A stretch of 64,000 nucleotides of DNA, taken from assembly GCF_001265075.1 (NCBI RefSeq), contig NZ_LFKO01000002.1, positions 1,068,203 to 1,132,202 of the forward strand, in the 5' to 3' direction. A model generated the notes under the pieces. It did no database searches, was not told the DNA's origin, and was given only the letters and a program-made list of their open reading frames with translations. Positions 26,360-36,328 of the stretch are shown one piece after another. The translations under genes were made by a program, and so were the position numbers. The DNA is from Salinicoccus sp. YB14-2. Lineage in GTDB: Bacteria > Bacillota > Bacilli > Staphylococcales > Salinicoccaceae. The stretch's first letter is position 1, and the number at the start of each line of letters is the position of its first letter.

Positions 26360-28003
26360 TTAGAATGTACGGATCGGCGGTGATCCCGGCGGTGCGTTGC
26401 CAATCAGGTCGACGAGCGGTACAACGTAGCCCATGGAGATGATCAGTATTGCAACGATGACCCAAAGCCCCCAGTTTTCCGTCCATTTCGGTGTTTTGTG
26501 TGCATCTTCTTCCTGTTCTTCGACCATCATGAATTCCGTGTAGCCTTTCGGTGCAAGGAACATCAGATGGAAGACGATGTAGACGATGATGACGACACCC
26601 GCGAACAGCAATGTACCGCCCGCCCCGACGAATATCAAGTATGGATCCCATTCGAGTGCAGTGGCACTGCCGCCGTACGTCGTATATTCAGTACGACGCG
26701 GCGAGCCGAGCAGTCCGACGTATGACATTGACAGCGTCATGAACAGCATGCCGACCGTCCAGATCATCGTCTGCCATATGCCGAGGTTGTGAATCTTCTT
26801 AGTGAGCACCCTGCCCGACAGATGCGGAATCAGCCAGTAGACGAGTCCGAAAAATGTCAGTACAACTGCGACCCCGACGGTCACGTGGAAGTGTCCGACG
26901 ACCCAAAGCGTATTATGGACCACCTGGTTCAGCTGGTTGTTTGTCTGGGCGATACCGCCCGCGCCACCGAAGATGAATGAAATCATCGCAAGCATGATGG
27001 TAAGGAATCTGACGTCATGCCATGGCAGTTTCCAAAACCAGCCGAGCAGCCCTTTGCCGCCGCGGCGGCGTCCGGTTCTCTCAAGCGTTGCGAACAATGC
27101 GAATGCTGTCAATAATGAAGGCACCGCGATCGCAAGGCTCATGAACAAGTGCATGAATTTCAAACCTTCAGTGAATCCCGGGTCCACAATCTGGTGGTGG
27201 AACCCGCCCGGTACGTTCAAGACGACGATCAGTATGACGACCGCACGTGCCAGAGAGTCACTGAACAGCTTACCGCCGATGACTTTCGGGACAACGAGGT
27301 ACCATGCGGAAACCGCAACGAGGTACCAGACGTTGACGAGTGTGTGTCCGAATGCCCAGAATAAAGTTCTCGTTAACAATACGTTAATCGTATCAATCCA
27401 GCCGAGTGTCCACGGAATGATATAGAAGACTTCGGCTGCGACAAATGCTGTACCGAATGTAATCAGTACGTATACACCGACAGCGAAGAATGCGAACAAT
27501 GGCAGGTGCTTGCCTTTATTTTGTTTCTTCCATCTGAATGCGCTGATGAATACACCGATTCCAGACATCCAGATGTTCAGTACGACAAATACGAGTCCGA
27601 TATAGAACCATGGGTTTGCTGCCATCGGTGCGTAGAATGTGTAGAGCACCGTCGCTTCACCTGCGATGATCATGATCGCGACAAGTATCGCGCCAACCAT
27701 GAAGATGGCGTACGCTGCCCAGCCCAGGGTCTTTATTCCTTTAGTAAGCCCGCCGAGGACGTAGTCCACTGCCGACCATAAGTAACCGTTCATGAATAAT
27801 GTCGTAAAGGCCAGTATTAATAAAACGCCGTGCAGCGATAACATTTCGTAATAGTTCATGCCGCCGACGATTGTGAGGACGCCTGCTCTGTTCAGCCCTT
27901 GAAGCAGTCCGAAAAATCCGCCAACGAGGAGCAGAGCGAATGCTGTTGCCAAGTTCGTCAGTGCCAGTTTGTTTGCGGTCACAATTCTAAGTGGTTTCTT
28001 CAT
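26360..28003 (-). CDS. B-family (ba3-type) heme-copper reductase subunit I lacking the active-site Tyr
   Basis: A 547-aa protein with about 13 hydrophobic segments, clearly homologous to Thermus ba3 subunit I (shared EATVLYTFY, GGAGGI, VVHNT, GHFH). Heme and copper ligands are present: LHG near residue 58, H220 (FGHTLV), H269-H270 (GFHHQ) and HFH near 371-373. The position four after the first CuB His, the cross-linked Tyr (Y237) in ba3, is N224 (GHTLVNVW). The Tyr at ba3 position 244 is V231, while the equivalents of Y248, S309 and T312 are kept (Y235, S296, T299). Loss of this Tyr is a mark of nitric oxide reductases in this superfamily, so the reaction may be NO rather than O2 reduction. 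Transcribed with subunits IIa and II. Confidence 0.93.
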   Translation of the reverse strand: MKKPLRIVTANKLALTNLATAFALLLVGGFFGLLQGLNRAGVLTIVGGMNYYEMLSLHGVLLILAFTTLFMNGYLWSAVDYVLGGLTKGIKTLGWAAYAIFMVGAILVAIMIIAGEATVLYTFYAPMAANPWFYIGLVFVVLNIWMSGIGVFISAFRWKKQNKGKHLPLFAFFAVGVYVLITFGTAFVAAEVFYIIPWTLGWIDTINVLLTRTLFWAFGHTLVNVWYLVAVSAWYLVVPKVIGGKLFSDSLARAVVILIVVLNVPGGFHHQIVDPGFTEGLKFMHLFMSLAIAVPSLLTAFALFATLERTGRRRGGKGLLGWFWKLPWHDVRFLTIMLAMISFIFGGAGGIAQTNNQLNQVVHNTLWVVGHFHVTVGVAVVLTFFGLVYWLIPHLSGRVLTKKIHNLGIWQTMIWTVGMLFMTLSMSYVGLLGSPRRTEYTTYGGSATALEWDPYLIFVGAGGTLLFAGVVIIVYIVFHLMFLAPKGYTEFMMVEEQEEDAHKTPKWTENWGLWVIVAILIISMGYVVPLVDLIGNAPPGSPPIRTF

Positions 28004-28007
28004 CGTC

Positions 28008-28478
28008 TCACTCCTCTACCGTAATGGTTGCAGACATCATCTGGTGGCCGGTACCGCAGTATTCGTTACATACCATAATGTACTCGCCCGCTTCATTGAA
28101 CGTCTGTGTGATTTCCTGGATGTATCCGGGAATGACCATCGTATTCAAGTTTGTATGGGGTACGTTGACGCCGTGCACCACGTCTTTGGTCGCCATTCTG
28201 AATGTCACTTCAGCGCCTTCCGGCACCGAAATTTCACTCGGTTCAAACTGGAATGCCTGCAGCGTCATAATGACTTCATACTCATTATCGCCGGTTTCAT
28301 AAACACCTGGTTCCGAGAATTCCGGATGTTCCTCTACTGTCTGCGGATCAATATGTTCCTTGTGTGACGGCGGCGACATGCCCATTGCGAATGCCTGGTA
28401 TCCCGTAATACTCATCGCAATGACAATGATGACAATCGCCACGATCATCCATATTTCTTCCATCTTGTTCATTTTCAT
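28008..28478 (-). CDS. Heme-copper reductase subunit II (CuA domain)
   Basis: A 156-aa protein with one N-terminal membrane helix (about 8-30) and an outer cupredoxin domain. The CuA ligands are complete: His in VVHGVNVP, then C-x3-C-x3-H-x2-M in VCNEYCGTGHQMM. CuA accepts electrons from cytochrome c or a similar carrier. Small size and single helix are typical of ba3-type subunit II. It sits between subunits IIa and I with 4-30 nt gaps. Confidence 0.95.
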   Translation of the reverse strand: MKMNKMEEIWMIVAIVIIVIAMSITGYQAFAMGMSPPSHKEHIDPQTVEEHPEFSEPGVYETGDNEYEVIMTLQAFQFEPSEISVPEGAEVTFRMATKDVVHGVNVPHTNLNTMVIPGYIQEITQTFNEAGEYIMVCNEYCGTGHQMMSATITVEE

Positions 28479-28508
28479 TGTATTAAGACTCCCTTCTCAA
28501 CCTGTTTT

Positions 28509-28667
28509 TTAGAAACGTAATAGGAATAATACGAGCAGTACCCCGGTCCATAAAACGATTGAACCGCCGACGAAGAACAATGTTGAAAATAAAGTGCCCT
28601 TCAAAGTCAGATTTTCCGGCGCACTTCTTTCCACCGGCTTTTCTTCTTCTCTTAATTTCTCTGCCAT
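28509..28667 (-). CDS. Heme-copper reductase subunit IIa (52 aa)
   Basis: A 52-aa protein: about 20 charged residues beginning MAEKLREEEKPVERS, then one hydrophobic helix (LFSTLFFVGGSIVLWTGVLL). Such a one-helix subunit IIa is typical of ba3-type enzymes, where it replaces the first helix of a two-helix subunit II. A strong SD (AGGAGGG) stands 6 nt before the ATG. First gene of the operon. Confidence 0.88.
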   Translation of the reverse strand: MAEKLREEEKPVERSAPENLTLKGTLFSTLFFVGGSIVLWTGVLLVLFLLRF

Positions 28668-28713
28668 GGATAACCCTCCTATTTGATTTGTTTTCGTTTT
28701 TTAACTTGTCTAT

Positions 28714-28756
28714 ATTGTATAAGTATTTCGAACCGGGTATTGTGATTTGAGTCACA
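28714..28756 (-). promoter_or_regulatory. Crp/Fnr-type class II promoter of the heme-copper operon
   Basis: TGTGATTTGAGTCACA at 28741-28756 is a perfect TGTGA-N6-TCACA palindrome. On the minus strand TACAAT at 28719-28714 is a good -10, and no -35 is present at normal spacing. Counting from that -10, the start is about 28707 and the operator centre is at -41.5, the standard class II activator position. Confidence 0.8.
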
Positions 28757-28813
28757 TCTTTGGGAAGTTTGTTCAAAAAGAGGAAGTCTTAATATTCTGA
28801 TAAATTAAGGCAT

Positions 28814-28850
28814 AAAAAAAGCAGCACACCTTCTATAGTGTGCTGCTTTA
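28814..28850 (-). terminator. Terminator after pepF
   Basis: AAAGCAGCACA and TGTGCTGCTTT form an 11-bp perfect stem, followed on the minus strand by seven T. Confidence 0.93.
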
Positions 28851-29048
28851 AACAAAGGGGATGGGAGAAATTTTTCACTGTTTAACAAAGGGGTATGTTT
28901 TTCAGTGATAAAATTTTCATGTATAAAATATAACATCCCCGTTGCCTTCAAGCAACATTATGAACAGCATTTCACAATTTGTTCACAATGTAAACGTATT
29001 CACATACTTACTTGTATTTAAAAACTGTACATGTTGACGTTTTTCAGC
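28851..29048. other. Intergenic region downstream of pepF, nothing recognised
   Basis: AT-rich sequence with two copies of TTTCA(C/G)TG and AACAAAGGGG near 28854 and 28883, and the direct repeats TTCACAA at 28972-28990. No ORF or structured element is convincing. Confidence 0.4.
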
Positions 29049-30851
29049 TTATTCCGCTTCTTCGAGCAGTCTTTCAAACTCATCCAGCTGACTTTCAAAT
29101 ACTCTCATCGCATGGTCAATCGGCTCTCTCGTTGTCATATCGACACCCGCATTTTTAAGAATTTCGATCGGGTAGTTTGAGGAACCTTTCTTTAAAAACT
29201 CATTGATATAACGGTCGCGCACTTCTTCTCCGCCGTCAAGCACTTGTTTCGACAGTGTCGCTGCTGCTGCATACCCTGTTGAATACTGGTATACATAATA
29301 GTTCATATAGAAGTGCGGGATGCGTGCCCACTCCACTTCGATGAATTCATCGTAGTCCACCGCATCGCCATAATATTTCTTATTGAGTCCGCCGTACACT
29401 TCGTCGAGCTTCGATGCCGTCAGCGGGACCCCTTCCTCTTTCAATCTGTGAATTTCATGCTCGAATTCGGCAAACATCGTCTGACGGAACACCGTCCCTC
29501 TGAACCCTTCCAGCTGCTGGTTTAGCAGATACAGCTTCTTCTTCGTATCATCCAGATTTTCATACATGTAATCTGCAAGGAGCGCCTCGTTGAACGTACT
29601 CGCCACTTCGGCTACGAAAATCGAATAGCCCGCCTGGTTAGACGTCTGGTTTTTACGGCTGTAGTAGCTGTGCACCGAATGGCCGAACTCGTGCGCCAAT
29701 GTAAACAGATTATCGACGTTATCCTGCCAGTTCATTAAAATAAAGGGATTGGTGCCGTAGGTGCCGGACGAATACGCGCCGCTTCGTTTCCCTTTATTTT
29801 CATAAATATCGACCCAGCGGTTGTCGAGCCCTTCTTTTAAGATGCTTAAATAGTCGTCCCCCATCGGTGACAGACCTTTTTTAAGCCAGTCTTTCGCTTC
29901 ATCGTAAGTGACTTCAAAATCGACGTCCTCGATGAGCGGTGTATAAATGTCATACATTTTGAGCTTGTCGAGTTTCAGAACTTTTTTACGCAATTCCATA
30001 TAACGGTGCATCAGATGCAGATTGTCATTGACCGTGTCGACCAGCTGATCGTACACACTTTGTGGAATATGGTTGTTCTGCATTGCCTGATGGCGGCTCG
30101 ATTCGTAGCCGCGGACATTTGCGCTGAAGACGTGCGTATTTACGACGCCGGAAAGCGTCTGGCTGAGCGTATTTTTGAACGCGCCGTACTTGCTGTATAA
30201 ATTTTCATATGCGGATTTGCGCAGTGTTCTGTCCGGTGATTTCAGGAGATCGATATACGTGCCTTGTGTAAGCTCGTGCACGTTGCCTTCTGAATCGACC
30301 GCCGGTTCGAACTCGAGATCTGCGTTGTTGAACATGCCGTAGACGGAGGTCGGTGTCGACATCACTTCGCCGGCCTGTGCGAGCAGCTTTTCTTCTTTGT
30401 CGCTCAATATATGCGGACGTTCATTGTTTAAAATTTCAAGGTCGAATTTGAATTCTTTCAGACGGTCATCCTGAATGAATGTTTTCAATGTGTCCTCGTC
30501 CAGCTTTAAAATTTCCGGTGTCAGGAAACTCCACGCCGAATTGAATTTGACCGCAAGTGACCTTGCACGTGATTCCAGTGCACTGTAAGTATCATTCGAT
30601 GTATCCTGGTCGTGCTTCAAATGGGCATAGACGAATAACCTGCCCAGTCTGTCACCGAGTTCACGCTCCGTTTCAAGCGCTTCGGCCAAAGCTTCAACTG
30701 AATCTATTTTACCTTTGAATTGTTCTTCATCCCCGAGATGGGATTCCAGTTTTTCATATTCTTTGTCAAAAGCTTCATCACTTTCGAAAATCGTCGTCAA
30801 ATCCCACGTATTCTCCAGTTTCTGCTCATCTCTCGTTATGACTTTCGCCAT
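29049..30851 (-). CDS. pepF: Oligoendopeptidase F
   Basis: A 600-aa cytoplasmic M3 metallopeptidase that trims oligopeptides, including those brought in by Opp. The zinc motif HEFGH is at H387-E388-H391 (LAHEFGHSVHS). The length is normal for PepF. The SD GGAGGGG precedes the ATG. It stands next to coiA, as in Staphylococcus and Bacillus, and is followed by a strong terminator. Confidence 0.97.
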   Translation of the reverse strand: MAKVITRDEQKLENTWDLTTIFESDEAFDKEYEKLESHLGDEEQFKGKIDSVEALAEALETERELGDRLGRLFVYAHLKHDQDTSNDTYSALESRARSLAVKFNSAWSFLTPEILKLDEDTLKTFIQDDRLKEFKFDLEILNNERPHILSDKEEKLLAQAGEVMSTPTSVYGMFNNADLEFEPAVDSEGNVHELTQGTYIDLLKSPDRTLRKSAYENLYSKYGAFKNTLSQTLSGVVNTHVFSANVRGYESSRHQAMQNNHIPQSVYDQLVDTVNDNLHLMHRYMELRKKVLKLDKLKMYDIYTPLIEDVDFEVTYDEAKDWLKKGLSPMGDDYLSILKEGLDNRWVDIYENKGKRSGAYSSGTYGTNPFILMNWQDNVDNLFTLAHEFGHSVHSYYSRKNQTSNQAGYSIFVAEVASTFNEALLADYMYENLDDTKKKLYLLNQQLEGFRGTVFRQTMFAEFEHEIHRLKEEGVPLTASKLDEVYGGLNKKYYGDAVDYDEFIEVEWARIPHFYMNYYVYQYSTGYAAAATLSKQVLDGGEEVRDRYINEFLKKGSSNYPIEILKNAGVDMTTREPIDHAMRVFESQLDEFERLLEEAE

Positions 30852-30920
30852 ATTAACCCCTCCATTGTCTGTGATGTTCTAATTTTCTCAATTCTCGAAA
30901 GAAATTTCAAGTTCCGGACG

Positions 30921-31883
30921 TTATTGTGAACTGTATAACATAATGTATTCTTTGATCAGCATGGCCGAAAGTGTCTGTATGTCCGGGCAGCCAAACATCG
31001 TTCTCGACTTTAACATCTGTTCAAATTCTGTTTTGTTAAACGTGCCCTGTTCAAGGTGGAAATAGATGAAGAGTTTCCACTCGAGCGGTGAGTTCATCAA
31101 ATACCGGTCATTCGGTGTGCTGTACGTCAAATACTCAGGCAGTGTATCTATCGACAGGCCCGTCTGATATAAAAAAGTCAGCGTCTTGTTCTGGACCGTC
31201 CGCTGACTTTTCTCCCGCCGGATGATCGTTTCCACTTCATGGCGGGAAAGTTTTTGATTGGTGATGGGTAGTTGCTCCTGACCGTCTGTGATGAGGCCTT
31301 CCGGAGTGACCTTCTCTTTTTTGTACTTGAAGCGGCCGCAGCCCATGTGGTTGCCGATATGAAATACAGTGATGCCATGACGCTTTAAATCCATCGTGTA
31401 GATTTTATGATCGCACTGCGTCGACAGCTGAAAATGCGTCGGATACATATAATGGGCGTCGTATTTGAGGGCTGCGGTATCGAGGAGCCAGATTGTATCA
31501 ATGCCGAGTGACGCATACCCTTTCGTCCGCCGGACAATCAGCGCCGGCGAGATTTGAGAAAGTTGAATCTCGAGCGCACGGTTTTTATTGACCAGAAGGT
31601 CTGCGATCTGTTCAATTTCCTGTAAATAAAATTCCATGGCCGTCTGATGGTGCGGTGTGAGCGCGTGATACAGCACGCTTTTTAATTCCAGATGTTCGGC
31701 CGACTCGCGTTTGTACAAATACTTGATACAGTCGATAATGTGGAGATGTGAAAAGTGCGGCGCCTTGATGCTGCCCCGCTTCAGCGTGAGCCGTGCGCTG
31801 CAGACGGGACAGAAGTATTCTTTCCCTTTTACGGCGTTTTCTGCAGTGATGTGCGTCCCCTGATGATCCATTGCGATTATCAA
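30921..31883 (-). CDS. coiA: Competence protein CoiA-like nuclease-family protein
   Basis: A 320-aa CoiA family protein. The N-terminal zinc ribbon-like CPVCSARLTLK and PHFSHL are followed by a PD-(D/E)xK-like core with the motif ALEIQLSQIS (E-x-Q as in this family) and DTIWLLD. CoiA supports recombination of incoming DNA during transformation. The start is uncertain: the TTG at 31883 uses the GGGGG of the mecA terminator stem as SD; an ATG four codons on is the alternative. Located between mecA and pepF as in staphylococci. Confidence 0.88.
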   Translation of the reverse strand: MIIAMDHQGTHITAENAVKGKEYFCPVCSARLTLKRGSIKAPHFSHLHIIDCIKYLYKRESAEHLELKSVLYHALTPHHQTAMEFYLQEIEQIADLLVNKNRALEIQLSQISPALIVRRTKGYASLGIDTIWLLDTAALKYDAHYMYPTHFQLSTQCDHKIYTMDLKRHGITVFHIGNHMGCGRFKYKKEKVTPEGLITDGQEQLPITNQKLSRHEVETIIRREKSQRTVQNKTLTFLYQTGLSIDTLPEYLTYSTPNDRYLMNSPLEWKLFIYFHLEQGTFNKTEFEQMLKSRTMFGCPDIQTLSAMLIKEYIMLYSSQ

Positions 31884-31885
31884 AA

Positions 31886-31928
31886 TAAAAACCCCCTTTT
31901 ATATATATGCCGAAAAAGGGGGTTTTTG
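31886..31928 (-). terminator. mecA terminator overlapping the coiA ribosome binding site
   Basis: On the minus strand AAAACCCCCTTTTT pairs with AAAAGGGGG followed by TTTTTATTTT. The GGGGG arm is also the only SD-like sequence before the coiA start at 31883, so the hairpin both ends mecA transcripts and could hide the coiA SD in read-through RNA. Confidence 0.8.
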
Positions 31929-31950
31929 ATTTATTTTATTGTTAAATAAA

Positions 31951-32610
31951 TTATTTTTCTTGGAAAAATCTTCTTACTTGACGACGGACGTTGTGGCTCA
32001 TGATAATTTGACCATACTCCTCAATCAATGCCGGTGCGACGTCTGACGGACTGCTATACTCGGTTAAAGAAGCCTCTATGCCTTCAATTTCGACTTTTGA
32101 CAGACGATTGTCGAAAATAACCTGGTAATAGTATTCATCATTGTAGACATGCAACAGGTCCTCATATACCGTTTCATCCTGATCGACCTGGTGGGCATAT
32201 TCAATCAGAGTTTCAAAATCATCAAATTTGACCAATGCAAACTGCTCCGCAACCTTTGATTTCCTGTTGCTGTCAGATTCATCGATGGCATTGTCCAGGA
32301 ATGACTCTATATCATTGTTATTGACGTTCATATTTGATTGATCCATTGAATAATCTTCCTCACCATTTTGAGATTTAGAAACGACGACCTCGATACCGCG
32401 GTCATATGCATGCACCTGAATCCATAATGGACCTTCCATGCCAAAGCCTTCACCGTGTTCCACATTGACTTCATCCATGACCGACCAGAAGAATTCTTCA
32501 CCGCGTTTTCTGTTCATCCACAGCTCATCTCTGTCAAAGCCGCGCTTTTCAATATCCGCATAAGTCATAAAGAATTTTATCGTGGACTCATTAACACGTT
32601 CTATCCTCAT
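31951..32610 (-). CDS. mecA: Adaptor protein MecA
   Basis: A 219-aa ClpC adaptor. The N-terminal substrate-binding block (MRIERVNESTIKFFMTYADIEKRGF) and the C-terminal ClpC-binding domain are separated by an acidic, Asn/Ser-rich linker near 85-115. It targets proteins such as ComK and Spx-type regulators for ClpCP. The start at 32610 has GAGAGGAA about 9 nt upstream; a GTG three codons earlier abuts the SD. Lies between spx and coiA. Confidence 0.95.
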   Translation of the reverse strand: MRIERVNESTIKFFMTYADIEKRGFDRDELWMNRKRGEEFFWSVMDEVNVEHGEGFGMEGPLWIQVHAYDRGIEVVVSKSQNGEEDYSMDQSNMNVNNNDIESFLDNAIDESDSNRKSKVAEQFALVKFDDFETLIEYAHQVDQDETVYEDLLHVYNDEYYYQVIFDNRLSKVEIEGIEASLTEYSSPSDVAPALIEEYGQIIMSHNVRRQVRRFFQEK

Positions 32611-32708
32611 TGATTTCACTTCCTCTCACAAGAGAATTCTTACTTATAGTATACCTTCATTTACAATAATAAAACAAATACATTGATTTTGTTCTATAAA
32701 GTATACTG

Positions 32709-32746
32709 AAAAAGCCTGTAGATTTGTTGAAATCTACAGGCTTTTC
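32709..32746 (-). terminator. Bidirectional-looking terminator after spx
   Basis: AAAAGCCTGTAGATTT and AAATCTACAGGCTTTT form a 16-bp perfect stem with a 4-base loop, with T-rich ends on both strands. Confidence 0.92.
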
Positions 32747-32810
32747 ATTTAGTATATATCAGTTTATATAAGGGGGGGATAAAACTGAATCTTATTTTTT
32801 AGCGGATGAT

Positions 32811-33209
32811 TTACATTTCAGCAAGTCTTTTAGCTTCCAGAAGGTGGAAGTTTCTAACTTTACGAGGTAAGAAACGACGGATCTCATCTTCGTTGTAGCC
32901 GACCTGTAAACGTTTTTCATCCATGATTATCGGTCTTCTCAAAAGACCTGGATTTTCCATGATTAATGTGTATAATTCTTTCATAGGTAATGAATCAATA
33001 TCCACATTCAACTTTTGGAAAGTTTTTGAACGCGTTGAAATTATTTCATCTGTACCATCTTCTGTCATTCTTAAAATAGCTTTAACTTCTTCTAATGTTA
33101 ATGGTTCAGAGAATATATTTCTTTCAGTATACGGAATTTCATTTTCTTGTAACCACGCTTTAGCTTTTCGGCAAGACGTGCAACTTGGAGAAGTAAACAA
33201 TGTTACCAT
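32811..33209 (-). CDS. spxA: Transcriptional regulator Spx
   Basis: A 132-aa ArsC-fold protein that binds the RNA polymerase alpha subunit and activates thiol-stress genes. The redox switch C10-x2-C13 is intact (SPSCTSC), and the C-terminus reads [11 protein letters not shown]. The start at 33209 has GGAGTGTG upstream and the standard [11 protein letters not shown]-terminus. Its level would be set by YjbH-ClpXP; yjbH is at 22.7 kb. A -10 (TATACT) with a weak -35 lies about 43 nt upstream. Confidence 0.97.
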   Translation of the reverse strand: MVTLFTSPSCTSCRKAKAWLQENEIPYTERNIFSEPLTLEEVKAILRMTEDGTDEIISTRSKTFQKLNVDIDSLPMKELYTLIMENPGLLRRPIIMDEKRLQVGYNEDEIRRFLPRKVRNFHLLEAKRLAEM

Positions 33210-34509
<1,300 letters not shown>

Positions 34510-34556
34510 TAGCGGCTGATGCGTCTCTACTATAGTATGTATATATATGTGAATAA

Positions 34557-34594
34557 AGAGCCGTACACTTTGAGTGGTGTGCGGTTCTTTTTTG
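34557..34594 (+). terminator. Terminator after trpS
   Basis: AGAGCCGTACAC and GTGTGCGGTTCT pair with one G-T, followed by six T. Confidence 0.9.
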
Positions 34595-34615
34595 TTGGTT
34601 GGGGAATTTTGTGGT

Positions 34616-34938
34616 TATCGCGTCGTCCCGGGGAGTGGGATGAACCAATAGACGTGTAGCGGACCGTCCCGACGAGCGGGATGGACCAATAGACGTGTAA
34701 CAGACCGTCCCGACGAGCGGGATGAACCAATAGACGGTTAACGGACCGTCCCGACAAGCGGGATGGACCAATAGACGGTTAACAGACCGTCCCGACGAGC
34801 GGGATGAGCCAATAGACGGTTAACGGACCGTCCCGGGAAGCGGGATGAGAAAATAGACGGTTAACGGACTGTCCCGGGAAGCGGGATGAGAAAATAGACG
34901 GTTAACGGACTGTCCCGGGAAGCGGGATGAACTATTAG
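34616..34938. repeat. 41-bp hairpin repeat array 5 (family A, 8 units)
   Basis: Eight units between convergent trpS and fabF. Loops are acgag, acaag or ggaag; the linker is CCAATAGACGGTTAACGG. The two units nearest fabF read GAGAAAATAGAC instead, so sub-blocks have been copied within the array. Confidence 0.95.
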
Positions 34939-35043
34939 AATCAGATTCAGTCACTACCGGCTGAACCGACTCCCCGCCTAGCCGATACGATGGACGAGTT
35001 CAATTCGTGACAACTTCACACCGGCTACAAGCTCTTTATTCCA

Positions 35044-35078
35044 TAAAAAAACCTCTTCCCGGAATTCGGGAAGAGGTT
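35044..35078 (-). terminator. Terminator after fabF
   Basis: AACCTCTTCCC and GGGAAGAGGTT pair perfectly around GGAATTC, followed on the minus strand by seven T. Confidence 0.92.
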
Positions 35079-35086
35079 CGAATTAA

Positions 35087-36328
35087 TTATTGTTCATATT
35101 TCTTAAATAACAGTGATGCGTTGTGTCCGCCGAAGCCGAGGCTGTTGCTCATTGCGTATTTGGTGTCGGTTTCGACCGTGCCGTCCGGGACGTAGTTGAG
35201 ATCACATTCCGGATCCGGGTTTGTCAGATTGATTGTCGGATGGACTTTACCATTCTGCAGGCTCAGGGAAGCGATGATCGCTTCGACTGCGCCGGTTGCG
35301 CCGAGCAGGTGGCCTGTCATGGATTTAGTCGAGTTTACGAGCAGGTTCGGTGCGTGTGTTCCGAACACGGTCTTCAGTGCCAATGTTTCATACAGGTCAT
35401 TATAACCGGTACTCGTACCGTGTGCGTTGATGTAGCCGACTTCTTCCGGCTTAACTTCCGCATCTTTCAATGCTTCGGCCATTGCGCGTGCACCGCCTTC
35501 GCCGTTTTCAGCCGGAGCCGTAATGTGGTAGGCATCGCCTGTCATGCCGTAGCCGACGATTTCTGCATAGATGTGTGCACCGCGTGCCACAGCGTGCTCC
35601 AATTCTTCGACGACAACAATGCCTGCGCCTTCTCCCATGACGAACCCGTTACGGTCTTTTGAATAAGGTACAGATGCATAGTCTGGATCCTCCGAAGTGG
35701 AAAGTGCTCTGTTCGCCTGAAATCCTGCAACACCCATTTCCGTAATCGGCGCTTCGGTACCGCCCGCGATCATTGCGTCCGCCTGGCCGCGTTCAATAAT
35801 TTTAAATGCGTCACCGATTGAGTTTGTACCTGTCGCACATGCTGTGACCGTCGCGCCGTTCGGTCCTTTGGCACCGTGGCGGATGGACACCTGTCCTGCT
35901 GCCATATCAGGAATCATCATCGGTACGAAAAACGGGCTCACACGGCGTGGTCCTTTTTCATACAATACTTTGAAGCCGTCCTGAAGCGCCTGGATACCGC
36001 CGATTCCTGAACCGATCCACACGCCTACTCGTGTATCATTATTCTCATCGATTACAAGACCGGAGTCCTTAACCGCTTCATCAGAAGCAACGACCGCATA
36101 CTGAGTGAAACGGTCCATTCTTCTTGATTCTTTTTTTTCTAAATAATCTTCTATATTGAAGTCCTTCAATTCACCAGCAACATGGATATTAAATTCACTG
36201 TTGTCGAGTCTCGTGATCTTATTTATACCATTTACACCGTCCAGTGCATTTTCCCATGTTTCTTTTGCTGTATTTCCGATTGGTGTCAACGCACCAATCC
36301 CCGTAATTACGACTCTTCGCTTAGTCAT
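35087..36328 (-). CDS. fabF: 3-oxoacyl-ACP synthase II
   Basis: A 413-aa condensing enzyme for elongation in fatty acid synthesis. The active-site Cys is C164 in TACATGTN; the two His of the triad lie in [11 protein letters not shown] and [12 protein letters not shown]. Its ATG overlaps the end of fabH by 8 nt, so the two are coupled. FapR control is expected through the fabH promoter. Confidence 0.97.
   Translation of the reverse strand: MTKRRVVITGIGALTPIGNTAKETWENALDGVNGINKITRLDNSEFNIHVAGELKDFNIEDYLEKKESRRMDRFTQYAVVASDEAVKDSGLVIDENNDTRVGVWIGSGIGGIQALQDGFKVLYEKGPRRVSPFFVPMMIPDMAAGQVSIRHGAKGPNGATVTACATGTNSIGDAFKIIERGQADAMIAGGTEAPITEMGVAGFQANRALSTSEDPDYASVPYSKDRNGFVMGEGAGIVVVEELEHAVARGAHIYAEIVGYGMTGDAYHITAPAENGEGGARAMAEALKDAEVKPEEVGYINAHGTSTGYNDLYETLALKTVFGTHAPNLLVNSTKSMTGHLLGATGAVEAIIASLSLQNGKVHPTINLTNPDPECDLNYVPDGTVETDTKYAMSNSLGFGGHNASLLFKKYEQ

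Noticed and set aside
28741-28756. TGTGATTTGAGTCACA as part of a terminator hairpin
   Set aside because: No T-run follows and it lies at a promoter position, so an operator is the better reading.
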